In this document: piece by piece, positions 22,875 to 33,639 of the stretch
Numbering within the stretch: position 1 is the stretch's first letter
How the letters are laid out: each line of letters starts with the position of its first letter
Assembly (NCBI GenBank): GCA_000320545.1
Contig: ADNK01002738.1
Coordinates: forward strand, 1 to 39,562
Reading direction: 5' to 3'
DNA: 39,562 bases
From: Bigelowiella natans CCMP2755
Taxonomy: Eukaryota > Cercozoa > Chlorarachniophyceae
Notes under the pieces: generated by a model
Database searches by the model: none
What the model saw: only the letters and a program-made list of their open reading frames with translations
What the model was told of the DNA's origin: nothing
Translations under genes and position numbers: made by a program

Positions 22875-24336
22875 TTAGGACGATATATTGTACTTGTGTG
22901 AGCTGAAACCACATGCTCCAATTATGCAATCTTTCAGCATGATTACCGACTCGAGATCCCTTTCCACAGTTTTTTCTATTTTTCTCCTTCGAACATCCTG
23001 TTCTAACACTGCCACCACCTGTAAACACAAGATATATCACACTTTGCCTCGGCGTCCTCCTTGTAGTACAAAAAAGGGGTTCCTGTACCTTTGACCAAGA
23101 CTTCTTCTTCGCCCAATCCAAACAGTCTTTCCCTTCACCACATTTGAAGTGAACGTCGGCATCAGTTTCGTTGACCATAAACTCCACGAGCTCATGGCGC
23201 CCTTTGTATGAAGCTAGTAGAAGTGGTGTAATCTTGCGTCCATCCGTACAATTGATATCAGCATTGCGCTTGTACAGCAGATACTTCACAATCGGAATGT
23301 GGCCATAGACACTTGCTGCTAACAACGCGCCATTCGCGGCAGATGCCCCAGGTTGGCACAAGGCCCATCCTATTATGTATGATGAAGAATGAAGACATGA
23401 AATAATAATGATATTGCGATCGCTTGTGGACATAACTATTATCACCAATTGTTGATGATGACGATGATGATAGCGATGATGATTACGATGATGATGATAA
23501 AACGAAAAATTATGCTCGACTTTTTTTATTACCGCAGCCATGTTTTGACCCTACGTCCGGGAACTTTCCATCGTGGTACTCATCATACATATCCAGAAAG
23601 TATCTGCGCGGATCATAAGTATTTATGAACAAGCAATGAATTATCGAGGATCTACATGTCCGATATTTGTGAAGCTTTAGTTGAATGCTTTGTGAGATTA
23701 ATTTTGTAAGACTTGATTAACTCGACGGAACCCTTCCGAGCTGCCCAAACCATGGCATTGAAACCTGTCGTAGAGGGGGATAATAGCTTTAGGCTACACG
23801 AAAGAGTTTCTAGAAACTGTGCCATCTATGTTAGATTTCCATTACCTCCTTTATCTCTTAAATCCAGGAGAGCTCCCATTTCTATGAGGCATTTTGCAGC
23901 ATCCTATATTATATTACAAACGAGTTTACCTTAGAATTTGATAATTAGAAATAATGTAATTTTATCTTTCTCTATTGAACCAAAATTAAGTCCTAGGTGC
24001 CAATTTTCTCAATTGAGTTAAGATCCGAAATTTACTTCCCCCCCTCCCCCCCCTCTTCCCACCTCCCTCTTTCACAGTTTGTATTTCTATTTCTTTCTCC
24101 TTTTGCCTTACAATTCTCATATTTGGTTCAAATTTTACCAGTTGGATTGAATTTGCAGCGATCATGAGGGGAGTAGTGCTAAAGAACTTGTCCCGTGAGT
24201 TGACGATCTGCGGAGCAACTTTGAGTGCAACCCTCAGCCGCTTCACCCTCCCACTTTCAATATTTTCCACAACACAAAGTTCGGGATATTCATTTCCATC
24301 CGCACAGACCATCGGTAAAATCTCTTCCTCCCCCAT
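22875..24336 (-). CDS. Ankyrin-repeat protein, six exons
   Basis: Exons 24336-24139, 23903-23846, 23764-23713, 23603-23533, 23369-23089 and 23018-22875 are all phase-consistent and give 267 residues. At least four ankyrin repeats are visible: VNSRDKFFSTTPLMIAAN; DAAKCLIEMGALLDLRDKGG with FNAMVWAARKGSVELIK; NGALLAASVYGHIPIVKYLL; and INCTDGRKITPLLLASYKGR with VEFMVNETDADVHF. The C-terminus (VVAVLEQDVRRRKIEKTVER) is a basic amphipathic helix. Ankyrin repeats mediate protein-protein contacts; no catalytic domain, signal peptide or membrane segment is seen, so a soluble adaptor is inferred. A long open frame starting at 23541 reads from the intron upstream of exon 5 into that exon and should not be used as the start. 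Confidence 0.87.
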
Positions 24337-24873
24337 GGTAGTCCGTTCGAAGGACTTCGCTCAAACTTGGTAGCTGGTAGAGTTATAGGACGAAAATAAA
24401 GTGCGACAACTATTTATATAAGGATCCCTGAGAAATTGGCTTCCCACACTTTTCGGCTTTGAAAAGGGGAACAAAGCGAAGTTCGAAGAACGAGAGTTTA
24501 CCAAGATATCACCAAGGATCTCAAGATTGCATCATGGGGTCTCGAGAGGGAAATTGTGCGAGCTGGTCCCTCTTTATCCACTTGACCGTCAGTTACGGGG
24601 ATTAAATTTATTTTGATAGAATATAGCTTCAAATTTAAATTCTGTGTGCCATTTCTACTTTTTTTTGTCATTTACGGGCCATCCCATGATAATAACGCAG
24701 CTGCAGGAATCTACCGATCCCTCTTTTTCCGCAGTCGCCAATGACGGGGATTAGTGATTATAACGCAAAATAGAAGGTTAAATGTATAGAAAAGGGGATT
24801 GTCGTCTCCTTTTTTGAACCTTTTGGGACCCATGCACATAATAATAACGACACTACATACATCATTCAAAATC
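24337..24873. promoter_or_regulatory. Divergent spacer between ankyrin and SPRY-TSP1 genes
   Basis: These 537 bp lie between divergent start codons. TTATATAAAT on the minus strand (about 24410-24420), some 75-85 bases before the ankyrin ATG, is a plausible TATA box. A poly-T run is at 24659-24667. No coding exon or palindrome-rich tract is seen. Confidence 0.4.
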
Positions 24874-26811
24874 ATGGAGGCCATGGAGGCTGCCTTCTTG
24901 CTCTTTCTGACGTTCCTACCACCCGTGTGCATGCCCCAGCCCTCAACATCTCGACCAATTCCTCATGATTTGCTATCAAGGATGAAAGCTCCAGGAATAG
25001 GTAAAAAGAATCACGATAGAATTTAGGCTTGGCGCTCATTCTAACAGCTTCTTTCTCGTGCAGACATTGCCTCTTCGGGGTATGTGAATCAGCGGGTGAG
25101 TGAGTTGACACAAGGGTCTTCGGCTCCAACTTGTAGTGCAAATAGCCCAGGCGAATGTTCCATTCTTGGTCCTGTCTCCATTGAAACAAAGCAATTTGGA
25201 AATATCCACCGTACAGGGTAATAATGACAACAAATAATAATAATAATAATAATAATAATAACGCAGCAAAACCTGGGCTACTAGTAGTCGAATCTCGAGC
25301 CGCAATAGTATTGATCCCCCTTGTGTTTATTCTATCACAGCGAGGCCGTATGGAACTACAGCCCGAATGGGAAGCCAGCCATGCTGCAAAGCATCGTGAA
25401 ACAGGGAAGCATAATATCCTCTCATTTTGAGGGTCAGCTTCCAATCTACTTTGAGATTACCGCAGGCAATCGATTCAAACACGAGTTCCATGGAATAATT
25501 GCTGTTGGTTTGGCCTTAAAAGACCAAAACGCAAATCAGCTGGTAGGATTGAGTAAATCCTCCTTTGCTGTGCATAGCGACGACGGGAAGGCCTATATTA
25601 GAGGCTTCTCTCGCCCTTGCCTGAGTCGGTGGAAGCCTGGCGATGTCATTGGGATGGGGGTAGACGCCAAATCGCGTGGTGTTTATGTCACCAGAAACGG
25701 AGTCCACATGGGAGTTGTCTTCAAGGTCTCGGAGGAAATAGCCTTGACCCATCTAGTCCCGACAGTCAGTATTGCCAGTGCACCGGAGATTGTGCACATA
25801 AACAATGGTCCAACGTTCTCGTTTCAGCCTTCGGAGAGAACACCGATGATGCTGAATGGCGGGTGGACTGGTGACAAATCTCGGTTTTCGCGGTCAGGAG
25901 TGGAAATGGCCAATCAGATCTTCGCGAGATTCGATGAGAACGAAGACGGGGCTTTAACCTATGCCGAAGTCAAGAACATCATCATGCACACTCGAGACCC
26001 AAGAAAGCCGATAAATCATGGGCGGAGCCCTCTTCCGTATCCAAGTTACATAAATTTCTGTCGGCTCACCGGGTCTGAGAAACCCGAGCAAGGCGTCGAT
26101 GCTAGTCAGCTGTGGACTCTGTATGAGGAGGGGTATGGAAACATCGTGAAAGACTGGACCATTCTCACAGAAGCTGGCGCGACCAGACCGGAGCTTCTCA
26201 AAGCTACTTCACATGCAGATGTTATCAATATGCAGAAAACAGGGATGACAAGGATCCTCCACGACGATGGCAACGAGAGTAACACTGCGTCAACAAATGG
26301 CGTTGATACGAGGAAGGGAATTGCTGCTGGTGCTACTCCCACTGCTTCTTCGGCTGCTACAACCCCAGTAGATGGGGGCTGGACGGAGTGGACAGAGTGC
26401 ACGCACAGTTGTGGATGGTCTGGCATGCAAAAGCGAAGCTGCACAGCTCCACCTCCATCAGGGGGCGGGAAGTATTGCCAAGGGCCTGCGAGCCGGCCTT
26501 GTAATCTTAGAAAATGTCTCGAGATCCCTGTTTGGACGGCTTGGTCTCGTTGCTCGAGTGAATGCGGATTGGGAAAGCAGTACAGATCATGCTATTCCGA
26601 TACCCTCGAGAACTGCGTCGGCGAATCGCAACGCCCTTGCAAAGGAAGGGCCTTGAGCACATGTTATCTCAACAACAGCAACAACTACTACAGCAATGGC
26701 AACGCAAATAGCGATTTGACGAACGATAGTAGAAAGAGGGATAGAACACAGAGAGTAGGGATTAGAATTAACCAAAAACGAAAAAATAAATTCCCTTTGA
26801 GGAAGCACTAA
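24874..26811 (+). CDS. Secreted SPRY / EF-hand / thrombospondin type-1 protein
   Basis: Exons 24874-25000, 25064-25217 and 25341-26811 join in phase (583 residues). MEAMEAAFLLFLTFLPPVCM is a signal peptide. A SPRY/B30.2-like domain covers about residues 95-255 (EAVWNYSPNG, FEGQLPIYFEI, VGLALKD, WKPGDVIGMGVD, RGVYVTRNGVHMGVVF). One canonical EF-hand loop follows (DENEDGALTYAE). A Thr/Ala-rich linker leads to two thrombospondin type-1 repeats: WTEWTECTHSCGWSGMQKRSC with six Cys overall, then WTAWSRCSSECGLGKQYRSC. The tail is Asn-rich, then basic. TSP1 repeats usually occur in extracellular adhesion proteins and may be C-mannosylated on WxxW, whereas SPRY is usually intracellular, so the combination is unusual. 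Intron 2 holds an (AAT)n repeat (25227-25260). A start at the upstream in-frame ATG 24799 would bury the signal peptide and is less likely. Confidence 0.9.
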
Positions 26812-27952
26812 TAGAGACCCCCTCTTATCTATGTATATGGAATTATCGCCGTTTGCATGTAAAGTCATTGTAGGACAAGACCTACACTAATTGATGAGCT
26901 ACAATGACAGCGTGACGGCTGTGCTAGGTTTTCGACTGATGTTTGTTAAAATATTTCTGTCTTATTAATAAATTGTAATTTGAAAAATATATGATTGCAT
27001 TTGGAGCATTATTTCTTCGTTTTAGCTAGGTACTGCGAATAATTAGTTGTGTCGTAGCCATATACCCATGCTAGCATGCATCGTATAATCGCGTGTCTAG
27101 GTGTTAATGCCGATGCGACCTACTCGCTTGAGCGTAAAATACAACGATGACGCGATGCATTCAACACACACATTTAGCATTGCACATGCCTTCATGTTAG
27201 TGTGTTGTCACGTTACGAAAGGCGAGCGATCGATGGCTGCTATCTAGCTAGCGCTCAAGTGTATGCGCTAGTATGCGGCTTACTATAGCTAGCTAGCTTA
27301 TGCATATTTCGCCTGCTGCTCTTATTTGTGTCTAGATTTGCTTCGATGTGACGTACAGCATTTTCCAAATATTCCTTGATTGATTTAAATTTTATGATTT
27401 CACACACTGAACACATACAGTTTATGTTACATGTTACATGGTTGATGGTAGAAAAAGATGAAGGGGGTCTGGTGTCGCACTAAACCATATCTTGCCATAT
27501 TGAGCAAGTTGGAAGAAACGGCTCGCATAGATTGTACTCTCAGTTCCACTATCCAAATTTACCAACTTCAAAGAGGTGATTCTACGTTCGCATAAGCTAA
27601 TGTTTGGGTAGGAGACGCGAAGCTAAAGAGATCCGCTCATGTGCATAATCGCTACTAGTCAATTGACCGTGCGTTCCTTCCCACTTCCATCTACTTCGGT
27701 AGAATTTAAAGTCTAGTGATCCGCACCTCCATCCTCACCACTAATTCCGGATACCAAGCTGGGGAGATCCCCTCTTGGAGGATGTCTGTACAGATTCGTG
27801 GCGAATTAGAAGTTAGCCCCGACCATCGTAGTAAGAAAAATGAAAACCATGCTATTTTTGATCTGCGACATAGATTATTTCGTTATTTCCCCTTAAAAAC
27901 GCTGAAGGTAGCAGCTCGAAAGCAACTTCGCTTCCCTTTCAAAGGCAACTCA
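26812..27952. other. Spacer between tandem genes, with palindrome-rich tract
   Basis: AATAAA-like words near 26965 (ATTAATAAATTG) could serve polyadenylation of the SPRY-TSP1 mRNA. A tract rich in GCATGC, CTAGCTAGC and TGCAT follows at about 27060-27310, close to the 3' end of the upstream gene. From 27400 to 27952 the sequence is ordinary and presumably contains the LAMTOR3-like promoter and 5' UTR. The open frame from 27716 into the first LAMTOR3 exon has several in-frame ATGs but no homologous content before 27953. Confidence 0.5.
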
Positions 27953-28799
27953 ATGTCCGTCCTGGACTCGGTGGAGGGTCACCTGAAGAATGTAGCGGAG
28001 GGGTACGTCTCTTTATACGACCAACCTTTTGAAGGATCTTCTGTACTGCTGTATGTGTGGAGGTTTTGAGGGTTGCGCGAAAGTGAAGAAAGATTAGCAG
28101 CTAGTATGAATTTGGGGATTTGGGTGTGCTTCTGGGGACTTGCATGGGGAGCAAAGGCGAGAAGTCTAATCCGCTTTCCTTTAGGATATCAGGGTTAAAG
28201 GCTCTGTATCTCTCCGACCGAGACGGAATCACATTGGCAAAGAGTGAGTTAAATAAGCTGACAATCATCGTTTGGCACAAGTGAGTAGCTGATTGTTCCA
28301 TTCTTGTATGCCCCCCCCATCGGCAGCCACAACCGCGGACTCTAAATTAGACGTAAGCAAACTTTGCGCTGTTTTCTCATCAGCTTCGGAGCAGGTTGTT
28401 TAATGTTCGAGTATATAAATGAAATGTACATCATTCAAGCATGCACATAATTTATTTTCATTTTAATCACATTACTTGAACTACTCAGAAATTGGTAAAT
28501 ACGTACACATATACGTAATACCAACAATGGGATCCCTCATATTGTCAAAGATATCATACAAACCTTTATTACAATTTTGTCAGGCCAGCAAGCTAAGCCT
28601 CGGGCCAAATTCCACTATAGTTACCTTTTCCGGCGAGGGGTTCACAATAGTTCAGTCTATCCTAGCTCCTCTTGTAATCACTTTTGTAGGGACAGGGGAT
28701 TTAAACGTTGGTTTAGTACAAAAAAAATTGCCTGGATTACGAGATTCTCTGGAGGGTGTGAGGGAAAAAGTCGAGTCTGTAATTTCGTCTACATCTTAG
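27953..28799 (+). CDS. LAMTOR3: LAMTOR3/MP1-like Ragulator subunit (roadblock/LC7 fold), four exons
   Basis: Exons 27953-28002, 28185-28243, 28327-28394 and 28584-28799 agree in phase and encode 130 residues, close to the 124 of human LAMTOR3. The order matches the family: a short N-terminal helix (MSVLDSVEGHLKNVAEG), the conserved strand-turn GLKALYLSDRDGITLAK, a central helix (KLCAVFSSASEQASKLSLG), strands STIVTF and QSILAPLVITFVG, then a C-terminal helix ending at TS. LAMTOR3 pairs with LAMTOR2 in the Ragulator complex on lysosomes, where it scaffolds Rag GTPases for TORC1 and also ERK signalling in animals. The dimer partner is not in this window. The assignment rests on residue pattern and length; another roadblock-family protein is the main alternative. 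Confidence 0.88.
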
Positions 28800-29036
28800 C
28801 CGATGCGTAAAATAGAAGAAAGGACGGATTATTGGCAAAATTAATTCAGATTGGTATGGCTGATCCTTTGCCAAAAATAGTATTATTAACCTGGATGGAT
28901 TCTAGCATTGTATATGTAGACACGATCGAAATGTCTTCATAGGTGCCCCACCTGTACATCTCACATACCTAGATACAGCCGCCTGCACCACTGTCTCGCT
29001 GTGTGCATGAATGATCATAATCGACACAGTAATTTG

Positions 29037-29075
<39 letters not shown>

Positions 29076-30118
29076 TATTATATGTCTATCATGATCGCCT
29101 GTCTAGCTAGCATAATTAGCTAGCTGTGTGATGGCAGCGGCGGACGAACTAATATCTGATAGATGCGAACATGTTTCTACATCTTGACATAGTTCACGAA
29201 CACACCGTGACATCGTTCAATTCGCATTTGCATATTTCTAGATCTGTGTATTTCTTTGTAAGTACGATGCGATGGATGCCTAGATGCGCTGTCTACGATG
29301 TACAAGCTTGTCTAGTTCAGATAGTGCGCCGAGCACAGTTTCACTATATAATCACGATGCACTTTCCACGAGCATGTCTAGATGCGCTATCTATCTAGCT
29401 CTACATGCAAATACATCTAAATTTCTAGTAAATATATGTACGCTTAGTACGTACATGTACGCAATATATAGCAAGAGACCAAGTACATACTTGCGGTCTC
29501 TTGCGTACACATGTACATGCAATAGGACAGGCATTTGTGAAGCTACACATATGATGATTCTTCGATGTAGCGCGGAAGAAAATCGAACACATCCTTCGCA
29601 CATGAGCAACATTTATGCTCGAAATGGTTGATGTATGTCTTAATGAATCTACTTTAAATAAGATGTCATCAATGTCGCGCACAACGACGAGCCAATAAGC
29701 CCGATCGATATGCATTTCACATGAGAGGAAACTATTCTAAATAGATGTTTGCGAAGTAACAAGAAATTGCTTTATAGGCCGTTCTCAATAAAGTACCTAA
29801 TCTCGTAAAGCTTCGCTCAAATAAGGTTCATCACCCAATTGAGAACTATCTCTACATCAACAACTTTTGAAAATCTGCTGCCATTTTTCCTTTTGATGTG
29901 TACTCATCGAGGGTGTACCACTATAAAAGCTTCCACATGTCGATATTTGCACCGCTGGAGGAAAATTCGGCAGTAATTTATGAAGCCGCTGTGCTAGTTT
30001 TAGAAGTCATTGAACTTCTTTGATAGATTCTGGAGTTTTTTAACTTCAATGTTATTTTTCATTTTCATTCTTAAAAGGAAAGAGCCCACCGATCGTGGAT
30101 GAATGTCAGCAATTGAGT
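28800..30118. other. Convergent spacer: (TA)n run and palindrome-rich tract
   Basis: No gene is supported. A (TA)n run sits at 29041-29073, then CTAGCTAGC/CATG-rich sequence to about 29750. GTACATGTACGC (29449-29460) and a nearby inverted pair (GCAAGAGACCAAGTACATAC with GTCTCTTGCGTACAC, 29469-29512) could form a hairpin. Frames at 29171-29715 cross these and look like chance. From 29750 to 30118 is ordinary AT-rich sequence next to the GTPase stop codon. Confidence 0.55.
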
Positions 30119-30685
30119 TCAGAGGATGGTGCACCTTGCCCTCCTCTTCTTTTGTTGTGACGAGTCCCTTTTTTTCAGGACAATGCGTACAGCATCATCG
30201 AAAAGTTCCTTGAGGCCCTCCTGCGTGAGCGCAGAGCATTCATGATATGCTACAGCTCCAATTTTTCCTGCGACCTCCTTACCTTCACTTTTCGACACTA
30301 TCTTCTTTCCGGACTTATTCTTTTCCCGAAGATCGCACTTGTTCCCAACAAGTATGATGTTGGCATCTTCGGAGTGGTCTTTGATCTCCGGCGCCCATTT
30401 TTGCCAAACATTTTTTAGGGATACAGGAGAATCCACAGAGTAGACAATGATGAATATATCTGTCATTGGGTAAGCAAGAGGACGCAGGCGGTCGTAATCC
30501 TCCTGGCCAGCAGTATCCCACAGTCCAAGGTTAACAACACGGCCATCTACCATCATGTTTGCGGAATGATTGTCGAAGATGGTGGGGATGTGGTCCGTGG
30601 GGAAGGAATTGGTGGTGTAGCTAACGAGTAGGCATGTCTTTCCGACCGTACCATCGCCGACAGTCACACACTTGATGGATTCCAT
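30119..30685 (-). CDS. Rac/Cdc42-like Rho-family small GTPase
   Basis: This single-exon frame starts at ATG 30685 (TTCAACATGGAATCC) and gives 188 residues. The open frame extends 27 codons upstream to 30766 but that extension is not homologous. G1 is GDGTVGKT, G2 T35, G3 [16 protein letters not shown]4 NKCD, G5 ECSAL, followed by a basic region ([12 protein letters not shown]) with CAAX box CTIL, predicted to be geranylgeranylated. Over most of its length it is closest to Rac. The effector loop reads [14 protein letters not shown] where Rac1 has PGEYIPTVFDNYSA, so Tyr32 and Tyr40 are both His. The Rho insert helix is about seven residues shorter than in human Rac1. It should cycle between GDP and GTP on membranes to control actin and polarity; effector range may be altered. 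It shares a divergent promoter region with beta-tubulin. Confidence 0.96.
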   Translation of the reverse strand: MESIKCVTVGDGTVGKTCLLVSYTTNSFPTDHIPTIFDNHSANMMVDGRVVNLGLWDTAGQEDYDRLRPLAYPMTDIFIIVYSVDSPVSLKNVWQKWAPEIKDHSEDANIILVGNKCDLREKNKSGKKIVSKSEGKEVAGKIGAVAYHECSALTQEGLKELFDDAVRIVLKKRDSSQQKKRRARCTIL

Positions 30686-32284
30686 GTTGAAGTACAATTG
30701 ATTTCTCTTTGAATTTTGAATATTAGACCTCTCCTCCAAAGCTTCTGGCAAAATAATAAGCGACAAACATATGTGGATTATAGCTCTTGCAATTTTTTAC
30801 GAAATATCAGCATACCAACACTAAGTTTTGAACCACCTGTCCTAGTTTAATTTCAGCAAAATATCCAAAAAAAATTGCCTGGAAAGCGTTTAGATTTGAA
30901 AGTGTTCGAAACAGAGAACGTTCTTGGAAAAGGATTTTACTAGAAAGATGAGGAAAATTCTACAGGTGCCTATTAATAAAAAAAGATACCGTTCAGAACA
31001 AACCATCTATTTACTTACTAGCTAAATTAAATACTTACGACATTTAATATTTGACCCAAAAACCAAATTCTCATCGGTATATCATTTCTGATTTTTTCTT
31101 CTGGTCGAATAAGTTGTACTGAAATGTGCTAAATAGTAAATTTCTGGGAAGTTTACGATGTGAAAAATTCCCGACGTTTTATTTTCTCCTCATCCCAAAA
31201 GGAAGCCTCAACGGTCTAGTTCATAGAACTCCGGCAATTGAATGATATTAAAGAAAATAGGCTTTAAATCATTTAGAAAATGAGAGTAATTCCATCATAA
31301 TAAAAAAATTAGGCAAAAGTTACTGGTGGAAAAAGGAAGATGTAACGAGGGAAACTGTATGGCTCCGTTAGTTTTTTGTCCGGATCCAGGCTTTTTTGCC
31401 CATAATCAACCAAAACTTTAAGTTTGGTTAATGAGATCTTTCTGTCCCTCACATGTAATTAATATGTTCACAAATGGTGGTCATTAAATACAGAAATTAG
31501 TATATTTCATATGTTTAGTCTAAATATGGGAGTTGCCGTTTCCGATATCTTCCTCGTATTTATATCCTATATTTTTTAACCCGAATTAATTTTGATTAAA
31601 GGAAAACTTTTTTATCTCGCTTAGCCGTTTTGCCCGCGCTATACAGCAACGAGTTTTCACATTATTTGACATAACAAAGGACAATTTAGACATATAATGC
31701 ATCATGCAGTTGCGAAAATCTGAAAATAGATCTCCTTGAAGTTTGTGAATTTATCGGCTACGCAACGAGATATCGGTGAAGATACGAATAATATAAGATC
31801 CTAGAAAAGCTTACTTTTGTGCAATTCTCAATAAAATGTAGGTCAGTTATTTTGATATTATGCTTACCAATGTAGCATTTGTCGTTTTTGGAGCTTTGTG
31901 GAGTAACAGTTATTTTCGGAAGGATTTAACAATGAGTTTTGTAAGAAGACACGATGCTCATTTTGTCGTAAACATAAATAGAGCACTATTTTGTATTTAG
32001 CTTGAACCGTTGGGTGGTTTCTTCGCTGCTGTGTCTCTGTATCTTAAAAGTACTAGCATTGAGGGCAGAAACCAAAACTACTAGTAACAAGGTCCGTAGC
32101 TCGCACTCACCACCTGTATCCATCCCTTATCCTGTCAATGATACCAATTGAATAAATCATTGCTATAGAAACATATAACTGTAGTATAAAGTATAACACT
32201 TGCAAGCAATCCCAGTTGTAGGGGGAAAACTATTCTCTTGAAAGCGTATACTTACCTGATTCTTTTTCTCAGGTCTAATCTACA
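30686..32284. promoter_or_regulatory. AT-rich divergent spacer of Rac-like GTPase and beta-tubulin
   Basis: This 1.6-kb AT-rich stretch has no coding support and separates two divergent housekeeping-type genes. TTTTTCTCAG (ending at 32273) 11 bases before the tubulin ATG looks like a splice acceptor, suggesting a 5' UTR intron, a common arrangement for tubulin genes. TAGTATAAAGTATAAC near 32182-32198 is TATA-like but weak. No palindrome-rich tract is present. Confidence 0.45.
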
Positions 32285-33629
32285 ATGCGCGAAATCGTTC
32301 ACATTCAAGGAGGTCAGTGCGGTAACCAAATTGGGTTCCAAATTCTGGGAAGTTGTCTCCGATGAGCACGGAGTCGACCCTACTGGTTCCTACCAGGGAG
32401 AGTCTGATCTTCAGCTCGAACGTATCAACGTTTACTACAACGAGGCTACTGGTGGCCGCTACGTTCCTCGAGCTATCCTCATGGATCTTGAGCCTGGTAC
32501 CATGGACTCTGTCCGTGCAGGACCATTTGGGCAAATCTTCCGCCCTGATAACTTCGTTTTCGGACAATCCGGAGCTGGTAACAACTGGGCTAAAGGACAC
32601 TACACTGAGGGAGCTGAGCTTATCGACTCCGTCCTAGACGTTGTCCGTAAGGAGGCTGAGTCTTGCGACTGCCTTCAGGGTTTCCAGCTTACTCACTCTC
32701 TTGGAGGTGGTACTGGATCCGGTATGGGTACCCTTCTTGTATCCAAGATCCGTGAGGAATACCCCGACCGTATGATGTGCACATTCTCCGTCTTCCCATC
32801 TCCTAAGGTTTCTGATACCGTTGTCGAGCCTTACAATGCTGTCTTGTCCTTCCACCAGCTTGTAGAAAACTCCGATGAGTGCTTTGGACTTGACAACGAA
32901 GCTCTGTACGACATCTGCTTCCGTACCCTTAAGCTGACTACCCCTACATACGGAGACCTTAACCACCTTGTTTCCGCTGCTATGTCCGGAGTTACATGCT
33001 GCCTTCGTTTCCCTGGTCAGCTTAACGCCGATCTTCGTAAACTCGCTGTTAACTTAATCCCTTTCCCACGTCTGCACTTCTTCATCACCGGTTTCGCTCC
33101 CCTCACCTCCCGTGGATCCCAGCAATACCGTGCTCTTACTGTTCCGGAGCTTACCCAGCAAATGTTCGATGCTAAGAACATGATGTGCGCCTCTGATCCT
33201 CGTCATGGTCGATACCTCACCGCTGCTGCTATGTTCCGTGGACGTATGTCCACCAAGGAAGTCGATGAGCAAATGCTTAACGTTCAGAACAAGAACTCTT
33301 CGTACTTCGTTGAATGGATCCCTAACAACATCAAGTCCGCTGTTTGTGACATCCCTCCTAAGGGACTCAAGATGTCCACCACCTTCGTAGGAAACTCAAC
33401 CTGTATCCAGGAGATGTTCCAGCGTGTGTCTGCACAGTTCACCATGATGTTCCGTCGTAAAGCATTCCTCCACTGGTACACTGGTGAGGGTATGGACGAG
33501 ATGGAGTTCACCGAGGCTGAGTCCAACATGAACGACCTTGTCTCCGAATACCAACAGTACCAAGAGGCTAGCGCTAATGACGACGATGGAGAAGGAGGAG
33601 ATGAGGATGGAGAAGACGAGAAGGAATAG
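32285..33629 (+). CDS. Beta-tubulin, with one-base frameshift near the 5' end
   Basis: Beta-tubulin dimerises with alpha-tubulin to form microtubules. ATG 32285 gives [17 protein letters not shown], including the MREI autoregulation motif and Q11 region. One extra G in the GGG at 32333-32335 then breaks the frame. From SKFWEV onward the remaining 430 codons are intact in another frame and include the GTP-binding loop GGGTGSGMG and conserved [28 protein letters not shown] and [20 protein letters not shown]-type segments. Without the extra base the protein would be 447 residues. The C-terminal tail is acidic ([16 protein letters not shown]) and ends in KE rather than an aromatic residue. Codons are strongly biased to C-ending and to GGA, CTT and CGT, as in highly expressed genes. 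The shift may be a sequencing error, a real mutation or a pseudogene; strong conservation elsewhere favours an error or a very young lesion. AATAAA follows at about 33704. Confidence 0.95.
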
Positions 33630-33639
33630 ATTAGTACGG

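Noticed and set aside
23089-23541. Start of the ankyrin protein at 23541
   Set aside because: The frame begins in the 23533/23369 intron (poly-His and Ser from ATG/ATC repeats). The upstream exons to 24336 join in phase and carry further ankyrin repeats.
30686-30766. 27-residue N-terminal extension of the Rac-like GTPase
   Set aside because: Rho proteins start directly at the M-x-x-I-K-C strand. The ATG at 30685 has a good context and the extension resembles nothing.
32238-32284. Use of the upstream in-frame start at 32238 for beta-tubulin
   Set aside because: It would replace the invariant MREI start with an unrelated leader. The correct N-terminus is present in another frame from 32285.
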